Source of the DNA: Vibrio xiamenensis
GTDB lineage: Bacteria; Pseudomonadota; Gammaproteobacteria; Enterobacterales; Vibrionaceae
Reading direction: 5' to 3'
NCBI RefSeq assembly: GCF_900100015.1
Contig: NZ_FNDD01000026.1
Location: 21,301 to 85,300 of the forward strand
Length of the DNA: 64,000 bases
The notes under the pieces were generated by a model, which was given only the letters and a program-made list of their open reading frames with translations, did not search any database and was not told the origin of the DNA. Below, piece by piece: positions 7,385 to 16,221 of the stretch. The stretch's first letter is position 1. Each line of letters begins with the position of its first letter. Both the position numbers and the translations under genes were made by a program.

Positions 7385-8506
7385 TTACACGCCGCGATAA
7401 TAGCGCTGAGGAACAAAGGGCATTTTAGCCACGGTCATCGCCAGCATTTTTCCGCGTACTTCCGCAAACACTTCAGTATCAAGGGCGCTAAAATCACTTT
7501 GTACATACGCCATCGAAACGGGTTTACCTGCATTTGGCCCTGCAGTGCCACTGGTCACCACGCCAATTTTTTTACCTTCGCCGTCAAACAGTTCAGTACC
7601 TTCACGCACAGGCGCTTTGGTTTGGCCAACTAAGCCAACACGTTTACGCGCCACATCTTTGGTTTCAATTTGCTTAAGGATCACATCGGCGCCTGGAAAA
7701 CCACCTTCACGCTCACCGCCTTGACGGCGAACTTTTTGAATCGCCCACAGTAGACTTGCTTCCACTGGCGTCGTGGTTGTGTCTAAGTCATGACCATACA
7801 AGCATAAACCACACTCTAAACGCAGTGAATCACGTGCGCCAAGACCAATCCACTCAACTTCCTGCTCACCCGTTAGCAACTTAGCCAGCGCCGCCGCATC
7901 TTGCTCAGCAACAGAAATTTCATAACCGTCTTCGCCGGTGTAACCGCTGCGACTGACAATGCATTGCAAGCCAGCAATTTCAAGCTCACGCACATCCATA
8001 AACAACATATCGGAAACTTGTGGCGCAAAGCGTGCCAGCACTTGCGCCGCTTTCGGGCCTTGCAGAGCCAGCAATGCGCGATCGCTGATCACTTCCAATT
8101 CAACACCTTCTGGCAAATGGGCTTGCAGATGAGCGATGTCTTGTTGTTTACACGCCGCATTAACCACCACAAATAGATGCGAGCCTAAATTAGCAACCAT
8201 CAGATCATCCATGATACCGCCTTGAGGGTTAGTGAAAAACGCATAGCGCTGTTTCCCTGCAGGCAGATCGATAATATCGACCGGTACTAATGACTCTAAA
8301 AACTGCGCTGCGCCAGCGCCGTGCAGGCGTAACTGGCCCATATGAGACACATCGAACAAACCGGCGTTATCACGGGTGTGAAGGTGCTCTTTCTTGACGC
8401 CGAGCGGATACTGAACCGGCATATCGTAGCCTGCAAACGGTACCATTTTCGCACCAGCGTCTAAGTGCACAGCGTGTAACGGGGTCTTTAATAGTTCTTG
8501 AGTCAT
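7385..8506 (-). CDS. gcvT: Glycine cleavage system T protein (aminomethyltransferase)
   Basis: Transfers the methylene group from the aminomethyl-lipoyl arm of GcvH to tetrahydrofolate and releases ammonia. The 373-residue protein shows the family blocks HAVHLDAGAKMVPFAGYDMP, GLFDVSHMGQ, the folate-site SRSGYTGEDGYEI and the C-terminal RYYRG. The start at 8506 (MTQELLKTPL) has a well-spaced GGAGAAC site; the ATG at 8518 lies inside that site and is rejected. Unlike the common gcvT-H-P order, gcvT is alone on the minus strand, separated from glyA-gcvH-gcvP by a XRE-cupin regulator gene. Its upstream region contains a half-conserved copy of the site TTTCCTATAGGAAA at 8579-8592. Confidence 0.97.
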   Translation of the reverse strand: MTQELLKTPLHAVHLDAGAKMVPFAGYDMPVQYPLGVKKEHLHTRDNAGLFDVSHMGQLRLHGAGAAQFLESLVPVDIIDLPAGKQRYAFFTNPQGGIMDDLMVANLGSHLFVVVNAACKQQDIAHLQAHLPEGVELEVISDRALLALQGPKAAQVLARFAPQVSDMLFMDVRELEIAGLQCIVSRSGYTGEDGYEISVAEQDAAALAKLLTGEQEVEWIGLGARDSLRLECGLCLYGHDLDTTTTPVEASLLWAIQKVRRQGGEREGGFPGADVILKQIETKDVARKRVGLVGQTKAPVREGTELFDGEGKKIGVVTSGTAGPNAGKPVSMAYVQSDFSALDTEVFAEVRGKMLAMTVAKMPFVPQRYYRGV

Positions 8507-8578
8507 GTTGTTCTCCATAAACGTAACCTGAGGCTTGAGTTGGCTCTTGGGTTGACGGTTTGCTTAATGCAATTCGTG

Positions 8579-8592
8579 TTTCCTATAATAAA
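8579..8592. promoter_or_regulatory. Candidate XRE-cupin operator upstream of gcvT (one good half-site)
   Basis: TTTCCTATAATAAA matches the left half of the perfect palindrome at 9543-9556; the right half is degenerate. On the minus strand it overlaps a TATTAT-like -10 stretch 73 bp before gcvT, as expected for a repressor site. Inferred from sequence similarity only. Confidence 0.5.
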
Positions 8593-8680
8593 CAGCATGC
8601 CGCGCTTTTGATGCTTTAACAAGCTCAGAAGCATGCAAAACGTGAAGTTTAACAAGTTAACAACCGGTTTATGGGCAAAT

Positions 8681-8720
8681 AAAAAGCGCTATTTCGAAGA
8701 TCTTAGTCTCGAAATAGCGC
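8681..8720 (-). terminator. Strong intrinsic terminator after the XRE-cupin gene
   Basis: Perfect 12-bp stem (8686-8697 with 8709-8720; GCGCTATTTCGA and its complement) followed on the minus strand by TTTTTATTT. It separates the regulator gene from gcvT, so gcvT must have its own promoter. Confidence 0.92.
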
Positions 8721-8757
8721 TAATTTGACCACGTTTACGCCAAAGCAACCGTTTGCT

Positions 8758-8771
8758 TTCACTATAGGAAA
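8758..8771. promoter_or_regulatory. Degenerate copy of the XRE-cupin operator
   Basis: Contains TATAGGAAA, identical to the right half of the perfect site at 9543-9556, with a poorly conserved left half (TTCAC). It lies between the regulator's stop codon and its terminator, so it may be a decoy or auxiliary site. Confidence 0.3.
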
Positions 8772-8787
8772 CTTAACCAAGTGGCGA

Positions 8788-9411
8788 TTATTTCGCCGTC
8801 ACCCATAGAATTTGCGCATCCTCTTCGCTCACAGACACCAACATATGGCCCATATTGGCGTCGTAATAGACGCTGTCACCGGCATCCATTTTCACCGGCT
8901 CGTAAAACTCAGAATAGAACATCACTTGGCCAGATAAAATCAGCAGAAATTCCTCACCGTCATGGCGAACCCAATCACTGTATTCTTCAAACGCTCGTGC
9001 ACGAATGCGGCTCTTAAACGGCATCATCTTTTTATTCGATAATTGCGTCGCCAAAAGCTCGTGTTCATAGGTTTGAGTCGGGTGCGGTTTCCCTTGCTGA
9101 TTACGGGTTAAATCGCGACGCCCAGTAGCGACTTTTTTTCTTGGTGGTTCAAAGAGTTGAGGCATATCAATCTGCAAACCATGTGCGAGTTTTTGCATCG
9201 CTTGGAACGTCGGTGAGATCTGCTCGTTTTCAATTTTGCTCAGCGTCGAGCGCGCAAGCCCAGTACGTTGACTGGCCTCTTCTAATGTCAGCCCTAAGCG
9301 GCTGCGAATCTCTTTAATTCGTTCACCCAATTTCAACGGTTCGATAGCCTGCTCAAGAGACTCTTTTTCGAGCGTTAGGGACGGGTATTCATCGTGGATG
9401 TCTTGGGACAT
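8788..9411 (-). CDS. XRE-family regulator with C-terminal cupin sensor domain
   Basis: A 207-residue protein: N-terminal XRE helix-turn-helix (about 27-82; GERIKEIRSRLGLTLEEASQRTGLARSTLSKIEN) and a C-terminal cupin (about 130-205; HDGEEFLLILSGQVMFYSE, AGDSVYYDANMGHML). This architecture is found in small-molecule-responsive repressors of amino acid and amine metabolism. Its position between gcvT and the glyA-gcvH-gcvP operon makes it the likely local regulator of glycine/one-carbon genes, with glycine, serine or a derivative as possible ligand (inference). An operator-like TTCCTGTAGGAA lies 23 bp upstream of its start, consistent with autoregulation. A strong terminator follows the gene. Confidence 0.9.
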   Translation of the reverse strand: MSQDIHDEYPSLTLEKESLEQAIEPLKLGERIKEIRSRLGLTLEEASQRTGLARSTLSKIENEQISPTFQAMQKLAHGLQIDMPQLFEPPRKKVATGRRDLTRNQQGKPHPTQTYEHELLATQLSNKKMMPFKSRIRARAFEEYSDWVRHDGEEFLLILSGQVMFYSEFYEPVKMDAGDSVYYDANMGHMLVSVSEEDAQILWVTAK

Positions 9412-9433
9412 AATCCCCTCTTTATGATTAAAC

Positions 9434-9445
9434 TTCCTGTAGGAA
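9434..9445. promoter_or_regulatory. Candidate XRE-cupin operator, autoregulatory position
   Basis: TTCCTGTAGGAA: half-sites TTCCT and AGGAA with a 2-bp spacer, the same geometry as the 9543-9556 palindrome, located 23 bp upstream of the regulator's ATG. Confidence 0.55.
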
Positions 9446-9542
9446 CGGCTCCTAGATTAGCCATTGTGCATCATGCGACTTAATGAAGATAGCCAAGCTG
9501 AATAAATATACCGTGCTCTCGCTAACAAAAACAGAAACTATG

Positions 9543-9556
9543 TTTCCTATAGGAAA
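9543..9556. promoter_or_regulatory. Perfect palindromic XRE-cupin operator candidate upstream of glyA
   Basis: TTTCCTATAGGAAA is a perfect 14-bp palindrome 174 bp upstream of glyA. Related sites occur at 9434-9445, 8579-8592 and 8758-8771, all within the intergenic regions of this regulator-centred locus, which supports a common binding protein. Confidence 0.65.
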
Positions 9557-9730
9557 TTTTTGGTTGATTGTTGTTAGGACAACGGCTATGTTACCAGCTT
9601 GTTAGGTTGGGAAATGGAACGCGCCGCCGCAAAATACACACGGCTTAGCCGCGACCAAAGTACTCCAAGCGACTGAAATAGAGCGTCTTTAAGCAGACTA
9701 ACTAACCCACTATGGAATGGAAGGTTTTAC

Positions 9731-11026
9731 ATGAGTCAGTCTTATTCAAATTACAGCCTCGAACATTTCTTTTCTACTCAGCTCGCCGCGACAGATGATG
9801 CGGTATTTGCGGGAATCCAAGCGGAACTCAGTCGTCAAAACGATCAAATCGAATTGATCGCTTCAGAAAACATTGTTTCAAAAGCGGTCATGCAAGCCCA
9901 AGGCACCTGCCTAACCAATAAATACGCTGAAGGCTATCCTGCACGTCGCTATTACGGCGGTTGTGAGCACGTTGATACCATTGAGAGTATTGCTATCGAG
10001 CGCGCTAAAACTCTTTTTAGTTGCGGCTACGCAAACGTTCAACCGCACTCAGGTGCTCAAGCCAACGGCGCGGTGAAATTGGCGTTACTAGAGCCCGGCG
10101 ACACCATTTTGGGCATGTCGCTCGATGCTGGCGGCCACTTAACTCATGGCGCGCGCCCTGCTCTATCTGGCAAATGGTTCAATGCCGTTCAATACGGCGT
10201 TAACCAGCAAACCCTCGAACTTGATTACGACGCGGTGCGCGAACTCGCAATTAAGCATCAGCCGAAAATGATCATTGCAGGCGGCTCGGCGATTCCAAGA
10301 CAAATCGATTTCGGCAAATTTCGCCAAATCGCGGATGAAGTCGGCGCGCTACTAATGGTCGATATGGCGCATATTGCAGGCCTTGTGGCAACTGGCGCTC
10401 ACCCAAGCCCACTACCACACGCCGATGTGGTCACCACCACCACGCACAAAACCCTGCGCGGCCCTCGCGGCGGGATGATCCTCACCAATGATGAGGCGAT
10501 CGCGAAAAAAATCAATTCTGCCGTTTTCCCGGGTTTACAAGGCGGGCCGTTAATGCACGTCATCGCCGCTAAAGCGGTGGCGTTTGGTGAAGCGCTGGGC
10601 CCCGAATTTAAACGTTATATCGATAACGTGATTAACAACGCCAAAGTGCTGGCCGAAGTGTTACAAACTCGCGGCTGCGATATTGTAACTGGCGGCACCG
10701 ACACTCATTTGATGCTGGTTGATATGCGCCCTAAAGGGCTGAAAGGAAACCAAGTAGAACAAGCCCTTGAGCGCGCAGGGATCACCTGCAACAAAAATGG
10801 CATTCCATTTGATTCAGAAAAACCTATGATTACATCTGGGATTCGCTTGGGCACCCCAGCCGGAACCACACGCGGCTTTGGCGTTGAAGAATTTAAACTT
10901 ATCGGTCATTGGATCGGTGATGTATTGGATGGGTTGATCACCCATCCGCAAGGCAATGCAGAGATCGAACAACAGGTTCGTAAACAAGTGCAAACGCTTT
11001 GCCATCGCTTTCCGCTTTACCAATAA
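9731..11026 (+). CDS. glyA: Serine hydroxymethyltransferase
   Basis: PLP enzyme interconverting serine plus tetrahydrofolate and glycine plus methylene-THF. The 431-residue protein has the usual blocks ELIASENIVS, KYAEGYPARRYYGGCEHVD and QPHSGAQAN; the PLP lysine is Lys240 in TTTTHKTLRGPRGG. The length is slightly above the typical 417-420 because of an N-terminal extension (MSQSYSNYSLEHFF...). The ribosome site is GGAAGG. It is the first gene of glyA-gcvH-gcvP; Vibrio usually also has a housekeeping glyA on chromosome I (family knowledge), so this copy is probably dedicated to glycine cleavage. Coupling with GCV lets two glycines become one serine. Confidence 0.97.
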   Translation: MSQSYSNYSLEHFFSTQLAATDDAVFAGIQAELSRQNDQIELIASENIVSKAVMQAQGTCLTNKYAEGYPARRYYGGCEHVDTIESIAIERAKTLFSCGYANVQPHSGAQANGAVKLALLEPGDTILGMSLDAGGHLTHGARPALSGKWFNAVQYGVNQQTLELDYDAVRELAIKHQPKMIIAGGSAIPRQIDFGKFRQIADEVGALLMVDMAHIAGLVATGAHPSPLPHADVVTTTTHKTLRGPRGGMILTNDEAIAKKINSAVFPGLQGGPLMHVIAAKAVAFGEALGPEFKRYIDNVINNAKVLAEVLQTRGCDIVTGGTDTHLMLVDMRPKGLKGNQVEQALERAGITCNKNGIPFDSEKPMITSGIRLGTPAGTTRGFGVEEFKLIGHWIGDVLDGLITHPQGNAEIEQQVRKQVQTLCHRFPLYQ

Positions 11027-11061
11027 CATTTTCATACTTAAGTATTTTTGGAGATTTAGAA

Positions 11062-11442
11062 ATGGACAAGACACTGAAATTTACCGATAGCCACGAGTGG
11101 GTTCGTGACAACGGCGACGGCACTGCAACTATCGGTATTTCTGAGCATGCGCAAGAGATGCTAGGTGACGTGGTATTTGTCGATTTACCCGAAGTCGATG
11201 CAGAAATCGAAGCAGGCGAAAACTTCTCTCTGGTAGAGTCGGTTAAAGCTGCTTCTGATATTTACGCGCCTGTGACTGGCCAAATCATCGAAATCAACGA
11301 AGAGCTCGAAGATAGCCCAGAACTGATTAATGAAGAACCGTATGAAGGCGGTTGGATCGTAAAAGTTAAGTTGGCCGACCCAGCTGAACTTGACGATCTG
11401 AAAGACGCTGACGAGTACAGCGCTTCAATCGAAGACGAATAA
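11062..11442 (+). CDS. gcvH: Glycine cleavage system H protein
   Basis: Lipoyl carrier that shuttles the aminomethyl intermediate between GcvP, GcvT and the L protein. It has 126 residues, the usual size, with the lipoylation site Lys62 in SLVESVKAASDIYAP and the acidic C-terminus typical of the family. The start MDKTLKF at 11062 follows TTTTGGAGATT; an in-frame upstream ATG inside glyA is not credible. It begins 35 bp after glyA and is followed by a strong hairpin terminator before gcvP. Confidence 0.97.
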   Translation: MDKTLKFTDSHEWVRDNGDGTATIGISEHAQEMLGDVVFVDLPEVDAEIEAGENFSLVESVKAASDIYAPVTGQIIEINEELEDSPELINEEPYEGGWIVKVKLADPAELDDLKDADEYSASIEDE

Positions 11443-11455
11443 GTCATTGAATATA

Positions 11456-11487
11456 AAGCTGCCCGATGATGGGGCAGCTTTTTTCTT
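11456..11487 (+). terminator. Intrinsic terminator/attenuator between gcvH and gcvP
   Basis: A 9-bp stem AAGCTGCCC / GGGCAGCTT (11456-11464 and 11472-11480) with a 7-nt loop, followed by TTTTCTT. It stands inside what should be one glycine cleavage operon, so gcvP needs read-through, antitermination or its own promoter in 11488-11567. Confidence 0.85.
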
Positions 11488-11567
11488 GGTCAGTCTTTAC
11501 TGACAACGATGTAAAGGAAAGCAATACCCTGATTAGTGCGGTATCGCCTGAGAAGGTAAAGGAAATC

Positions 11568-14435
11568 ATGACAGAATTACTTCAAAGCCTAAGCACCCAA
11601 AACGAATTTGTCGGCCGTCACAACGGACCAAATTCAGCCGATCAACAAAAAATGCTGGCGACGGTTAACGCGCCAAGCCTTGATGCATTGATTGATCAAA
11701 CCGTTCCCGCCCAAATTCGTCTTGAAGCGCCAATGACGCTTGCGCCGGCGAAAAGCGAAGCCGACATGCTGGCGGCAATGAAACACTTTGCTAACCAGAA
11801 CCAAGTCAAGCGTACCTTTATTGGTCAGGGCTATTACAACACCTTTACGCCAAACGTGATTCTTCGCAATGTACTGGAAAACCCAGGTTGGTACACCGCG
11901 TATACACCCTATCAGCCAGAAATTTCTCAAGGCCGCTTAGAAGCGCTACTGAATTTTCAACAGATGGTCATGGATTTAACTGGCATGGACATCGCCAACG
12001 CCTCGCTGCTTGATGAAGCAACGGCGGCGGCAGAAGCCATGACGCTATGTAAACGCGCCGGTAAGAGCAAAAGCAACACCTTCTTTGTTGCAGACGATGT
12101 TCATCCGCAAACCATCGAAGTCATCAAAACTCGCGCCAAATTTATTGGCTTTGAGGTCGTGATTGGTGCCATTGATACCCTCACCGACATGGACGTGTTC
12201 GGCGCATTATTGCAATACCCAACCACCTCAGGCGAAGTGCGTGACTTAACCGACATCATTGCTAACGCGCAAGCCAACAAAACACTTGTTGCCGTGGCAT
12301 CAGACTTACTGGCTTCAACCCTGTTGAAACCGGCGGGTGAAATGGGCGCGGATGTCGTGATTGGTAGCGCACAACGCTTTGGCGTACCAATGGGTTACGG
12401 CGGTCCGCATGCGGCATTTATGGCAACGCGCGATAAACATAAGCGCACCATGCCTGGTCGCGTAATCGGTGTGTCTATCGATGCCAACGGCAACCAAGCA
12501 CTGCGCATGGCGATGCAAACTCGTGAGCAACACATTCGCCGCGAAAAAGCGACATCGAATATCTGTACCGCGCAAGCGCTGCTGGCCAACATGGCATCGT
12601 TCTACGCGGTTTATCATGGCGCGAAAGGCCTGCGTACCATCGCTCGTCGCACTCACCATATGACAGCAATCCTAGCTGCTGGCCTAACCAAATCTGGCTT
12701 TGAACTGGCCAATAACAGCTTCTTTGACACCATCACTATTAACACTGGTGCGCAAACAGAAACGCTGTACAACCAAGCTCAGCAAGCGGATCTTAACTTG
12801 CGTAAATTGCCAAATCAGCTTGGCATCAGCTTGGATGAAACCACCACTCAAGCCGATATCGCTGCGCTGTTTGAAGTGTTTGGCGTTGACCAAGAAATCT
12901 CGACGCTGTCAAACGAAATTGCGGGTAATGAATTTGCCGCGATTCCAGAAGCATGCCGCCGCACCAGCGACTATCTGACTCACCCGGTATTTAACACTCA
13001 CCATAGTGAAACTCAGATGATGCGCTACTTGAAACAGCTTGAGAACAAAGACTTCTCTCTAACTCACGGCATGATTCCACTTGGCAGCTGCACCATGAAA
13101 CTCAATGCGGCAGCAGAGATGATTCCAATCACTTGGCCGGAATTTGGCGCGATTCACCCATTTGCGCCAAGCGAACAAGCGGCAGGCTATGCGGCGCTGG
13201 CGATTGATCTTAAACAGAAACTGTGTGAAATCACCGGTTACGATGAGTTTTCACTGCAGCCAAATTCTGGCGCATCGGGCGAATACGCCGGTCTTATCGC
13301 GATTCAGCGCTATCATGAAAGCCGTGGTGAAGGCCACCGCAACGTCTGCTTGATTCCAAGCTCGGCGCACGGTACTAACCCAGCCACCGCCTCTATGGTG
13401 TCAATGAAAGTGGTGGTGGTGAAATGTGATGACAACGGTAATATCGATTTAGGCGATTTGGCGGACAAGATTGACAAGCATCGCGACAATCTGTCTAGCA
13501 TCATGATCACTTACCCATCAACGCACGGCGTTTACGAGCAGCAAGTGAAAGAAGTGTGCGAAATGGTGCACGCGGCAGGCGGCCAAGTTTATCTTGACGG
13601 CGCCAACATGAACGCGCAAGTTGGCCTAACCTCGCCTGGCTTTATCGGTTCAGATGTCTCGCACCTTAATCTGCACAAAACCTTCTGTATTCCACATGGC
13701 GGCGGCGGCCCAGGTATGGGACCAATCGGTGTTAAATCGCACCTTGCTCCTTTCTTACCAGGCCACATTGAAAACGGCGTTCAAGGCAGCGACTTTGCGG
13801 TTTCTGCCGCCGATCTTGGCAGTGCGTCAATTTTGCCAATCTCTTGGGCATATATTGCAATGATGGGCGCGCCAGGTTTAACTGACGCAACCAAAGTGGC
13901 GATTTTGAACGCCAACTATGTGATGGAGCGTCTTCGTCCCCACTTCCCTGTACTTTATCGTGGCAACAATGGCCGCGTAGCACACGAATGTATTATCGAC
14001 ATCCGTCCACTCAAAGAAGCGACAGGCATCAGCGAAGAAGATATCGCTAAGCGTTTGATGGATTACGGTTTCCACGCACCAACCATGTCGTTCCCGGTAG
14101 CGGGTACTTTGATGGTAGAACCGACTGAGTCGGAAGATCTGCAAGAGCTTGACCGCTTCTGCGATGCGATGATCGCCATTCGCCAAGAAATGGATCAAGT
14201 CAAAGATGGCGTGTGGCCATTGGATAACAACCCACTGGTCAATGCACCGCACACTCAAGTGGATCTTGCCAGCGATGATTGGAGCCGCCCATACTCACGC
14301 GAGCTTGGCTGTTTCCCATCAAGCGCGACTAAGCGCTGGAAATACTGGCCAACGGTTAACCGCGTTGATAACGTCTACGGCGACCGCAACCTTATCTGCT
14401 CTTGCCCAAGTATCGACAGCTATGAGGATAAATAA
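11568..14435 (+). CDS. gcvP: Glycine dehydrogenase (decarboxylating), P protein
   Basis: PLP-dependent decarboxylase that loads the aminomethyl group of glycine onto lipoylated GcvH. The 955-residue single-chain form contains both homologous halves: N-terminal GRHNGPNSADQQKML and later LGSCTMKLNAAAEM. The PLP site is LNLHKTFCIPHGGGGPGMGP with Lys704. I use the ATG at 11568 (MTELLQSLST), which has AAAGGAA before it and matches the family's N-terminus; an earlier in-frame ATG at 11466 would start inside the terminator hairpin. It is the last gene of the glycine block. Confidence 0.97.
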   Translation: MTELLQSLSTQNEFVGRHNGPNSADQQKMLATVNAPSLDALIDQTVPAQIRLEAPMTLAPAKSEADMLAAMKHFANQNQVKRTFIGQGYYNTFTPNVILRNVLENPGWYTAYTPYQPEISQGRLEALLNFQQMVMDLTGMDIANASLLDEATAAAEAMTLCKRAGKSKSNTFFVADDVHPQTIEVIKTRAKFIGFEVVIGAIDTLTDMDVFGALLQYPTTSGEVRDLTDIIANAQANKTLVAVASDLLASTLLKPAGEMGADVVIGSAQRFGVPMGYGGPHAAFMATRDKHKRTMPGRVIGVSIDANGNQALRMAMQTREQHIRREKATSNICTAQALLANMASFYAVYHGAKGLRTIARRTHHMTAILAAGLTKSGFELANNSFFDTITINTGAQTETLYNQAQQADLNLRKLPNQLGISLDETTTQADIAALFEVFGVDQEISTLSNEIAGNEFAAIPEACRRTSDYLTHPVFNTHHSETQMMRYLKQLENKDFSLTHGMIPLGSCTMKLNAAAEMIPITWPEFGAIHPFAPSEQAAGYAALAIDLKQKLCEITGYDEFSLQPNSGASGEYAGLIAIQRYHESRGEGHRNVCLIPSSAHGTNPATASMVSMKVVVVKCDDNGNIDLGDLADKIDKHRDNLSSIMITYPSTHGVYEQQVKEVCEMVHAAGGQVYLDGANMNAQVGLTSPGFIGSDVSHLNLHKTFCIPHGGGGPGMGPIGVKSHLAPFLPGHIENGVQGSDFAVSAADLGSASILPISWAYIAMMGAPGLTDATKVAILNANYVMERLRPHFPVLYRGNNGRVAHECIIDIRPLKEATGISEEDIAKRLMDYGFHAPTMSFPVAGTLMVEPTESEDLQELDRFCDAMIAIRQEMDQVKDGVWPLDNNPLVNAPHTQVDLASDDWSRPYSRELGCFPSSATKRWKYWPTVNRVDNVYGDRNLICSCPSIDSYEDK

Positions 14436-14471
14436 CTCATGTGTCCGAGTATTTAAAATTGGGATAAAGTA

Positions 14472-14502
14472 AAAAAATATCCACCGGCATAATAGCCGGT
14501 GG
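14472..14502. terminator. Hairpin with T-run on the minus strand, downstream of gcvP
   Basis: Perfect 8-bp stem CCACCGGC / GCCGGTGG (14481-14488 and 14495-14502) with a 6-nt loop. The minus strand continues ATATTTTTTTAC, a strong terminator in that direction; in the plus direction the T tract is weak, but it may still end gcvP transcripts. It abuts the transposase remnant. Confidence 0.65.
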
Positions 14503-14649
14503 TATTTCTAAAAGAATGTGGATATGATCCGCGCAACATTCCGCTTCAAGCATGTTCACATTTTTCCATTCACATAGTTTCCTCAGTATTTCACCTATTG
14601 CTCTGCGTTTTTCTCCGTAGAACACTTGCCTTTATTTCGGTGCAAAGAC
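14497..14649 (-). pseudogene. IS200/IS605-type TnpA (Y1 transposase) remnant
   Basis: The minus strand encodes a recognisable middle part of an IS200-type transposase: VFAPK, then RQVFYGEKRRAIGEILRKL, then the HUH-type metal motif in ADHIHILLEIPP. A TAA stop replaces the Tyr codon expected after VFAPK, the N-terminus beyond position 14649 is unrecognisable, and homology ends at EIPP, so the catalytic-tyrosine helix is missing. It is a dead fragment, and it marks the border between the glycine genes and the AT-rich segment that follows. Confidence 0.75.
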
Positions 14650-14970
14650 TTGTGCTATTTACAGTTCCAGCTAGAAAAATAAGCAGTTTACTTCCATATT
14701 TACTCACTTATCAAAAATAGAAAACTAACAACACCTATAACGATTCGTGTTATAGCAGTAGAAATATATAAGATGCGAGTAACTTCTGGATTTTTCAGTT
14801 ATTAGCAATAATAAGCCAGATAATACAGAGCATAATTAATTACCAAAAATAAATAATCCACTACGTGTTGACCTCTTCAAAAATATTATCGGTCAACTTA
14901 AATTCTGGTTTTACACTACAACGGAGGCAGTTTCGATCACGGTAAAAATGATATGATGAAGCGTAAACTT
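14650..14970. other. AT-rich intergenic stretch, no gene seen
   Basis: About 320 bp between the transposase remnant and the MFS gene's stop. Only small inverted repeats are visible: CTATAAC/GTTATAG (about 14735-14755) and TTGACC/GGTCAA (about 14868-14896). No coding signal or recognisable RNA. Confidence 0.5.
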
Positions 14971-16215
14971 TTACCCAGGGTATGAATCTTCATTCACCTT
15001 GCTTACAAAGATTGCAGACAGAATAGAAAAAGCTGCCATGGTTAAAAAGAACAGCGTATATCCATCATCTCTCATCCATATACGACCAAAATATATAATC
15101 GTTGGAGTGGCAAAACTAACCAAAGCTTTTGCTATATTATTAGTTGTATTCATTATGGCAAGATCTTTAGCACAGTGTTCTTTGGAAGGTAGCACTTGGT
15201 TGACTAAAGCTTGATCTACAGAATTAAAAACCCCCCAAACCAATTGATAAAAATATGATATAACCACTATATATACGATAGAGTATGAAATAGAGTAAAG
15301 ACACATACAGACAGATAGACTAATCGCGGAAAAAATAATAAATGGCTTTTTGATTCTCTTTCTATCCGAGACATAACCAGAGACTATTCCAGATACAATC
15401 ATAAAAACAATACCCAATGAAGTGATAGATTGTAATTTAAAAACATCCTCTGAAGAAAGATGAAATCTGGCTATGTAGAATAAGGTCATCATGCTCAGCC
15501 CTGAGCTTACTATATGAATAGATAACCGACTAAGCAAAGTCCATATAAAATTATTATACGACTCAATTTTTGGGGCGGTTGTATCTTTATTATTCTTATT
15601 AATCGATATAATTTTAACTGGACTATTATTTTTCTTAGAAAAATCAACAAACCAAACTATCGCTAAGTTAAATATCAATTGAATACAGGCCGTCAATATT
15701 ATTTTATATTTTACTGACAGGTCAGAAAACCCACCAAAAATAATTACACTAAGTAACATAATGGTAAGAGGGATTAAGCTTCCCATTAATCCAGACACCT
15801 TCCCATAGTCTTCAAAATCATATAACTCAGGTATTATTGAAAAATATAGCAATGAAACCAATCCATATGAAAAGCTAGTTAATACCCAAAATACAATTAA
15901 TATAGGAATATTATATGAATATGAAAAAGCAATCATGGATATAAAACCGAAAATGCTTCCTAATGTAATCCATATGCGTCTGCTAAGTAATCCAGAATTT
16001 AACTTATCAAAAAAATATCCACCAAGTGGATTTAAAAATATCAAGCTTAAATTGACCACGCCTAGAGATAAAGAAAACCACCAAGTTGCCGATTCTTGAC
16101 CGACAATACGAATAATATTGAATTGACTTATTCCATAAGTTAACAATACAGTAGGTATAATGGATGTAGAAACCCCAACAATCATATATAAAATGGTAGT
16201 TAAACTTAATTTCAT
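14971..16215 (-). CDS. MFS-type sugar transporter-like membrane protein
   Basis: A 414-residue, very hydrophobic protein with about 12 predicted membrane segments, resembling the major facilitator/GPH-like permeases. Features include an N-terminal helix MKLSLTTILYMIVGVSTSI, NPLGGYFFDK after the second segment, GLVSLLYFSIIPELYDFEDYGKVSG (similar to the region of cation-coupled sugar symporters that reads P.L..D) and a central hydrophilic Lys/Asn-rich loop (about 200-220). The gene is strikingly AT-rich, unlike the glycine genes. It lies 6 bp downstream of the AraC-type regulator and opposite the GH3 enzyme, so uptake of an oligosaccharide or its product is plausible. Substrate is unknown. Confidence 0.75.
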   Translation of the reverse strand: MKLSLTTILYMIVGVSTSIIPTVLLTYGISQFNIIRIVGQESATWWFSLSLGVVNLSLIFLNPLGGYFFDKLNSGLLSRRIWITLGSIFGFISMIAFSYSYNIPILIVFWVLTSFSYGLVSLLYFSIIPELYDFEDYGKVSGLMGSLIPLTIMLLSVIIFGGFSDLSVKYKIILTACIQLIFNLAIVWFVDFSKKNNSPVKIISINKNNKDTTAPKIESYNNFIWTLLSRLSIHIVSSGLSMMTLFYIARFHLSSEDVFKLQSITSLGIVFMIVSGIVSGYVSDRKRIKKPFIIFSAISLSVCMCLYSISYSIVYIVVISYFYQLVWGVFNSVDQALVNQVLPSKEHCAKDLAIMNTTNNIAKALVSFATPTIIYFGRIWMRDDGYTLFFLTMAAFSILSAIFVSKVNEDSYPG

Positions 16216-16221
16216 ATAAAA

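Larger units (their letters stand above)
9412..9730. other. Divergent regulatory region between the XRE-cupin gene and glyA
   Basis: 319 bp without a gene. It holds operator-like palindromes at 9434-9445 and 9543-9556. The remaining roughly 170 bp before glyA would form a long 5' leader with small hairpins (for example CGGC-TTA-GCCG near 9640). I looked for the conserved core of a glycine riboswitch here and did not see it. Confidence 0.6.

Noticed and set aside
8507..9730. Possible glycine riboswitch upstream of gcvT or glyA
   Set aside because: Neither leader contains the conserved tandem-aptamer core that I would expect. The palindromic operator sites explain regulation better.
12315..13983. 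Several overlapping ORFs on both strands inside gcvP
   Set aside because: All are out-of-frame shadows of the gcvP coding sequence with no homology or ribosome sites.
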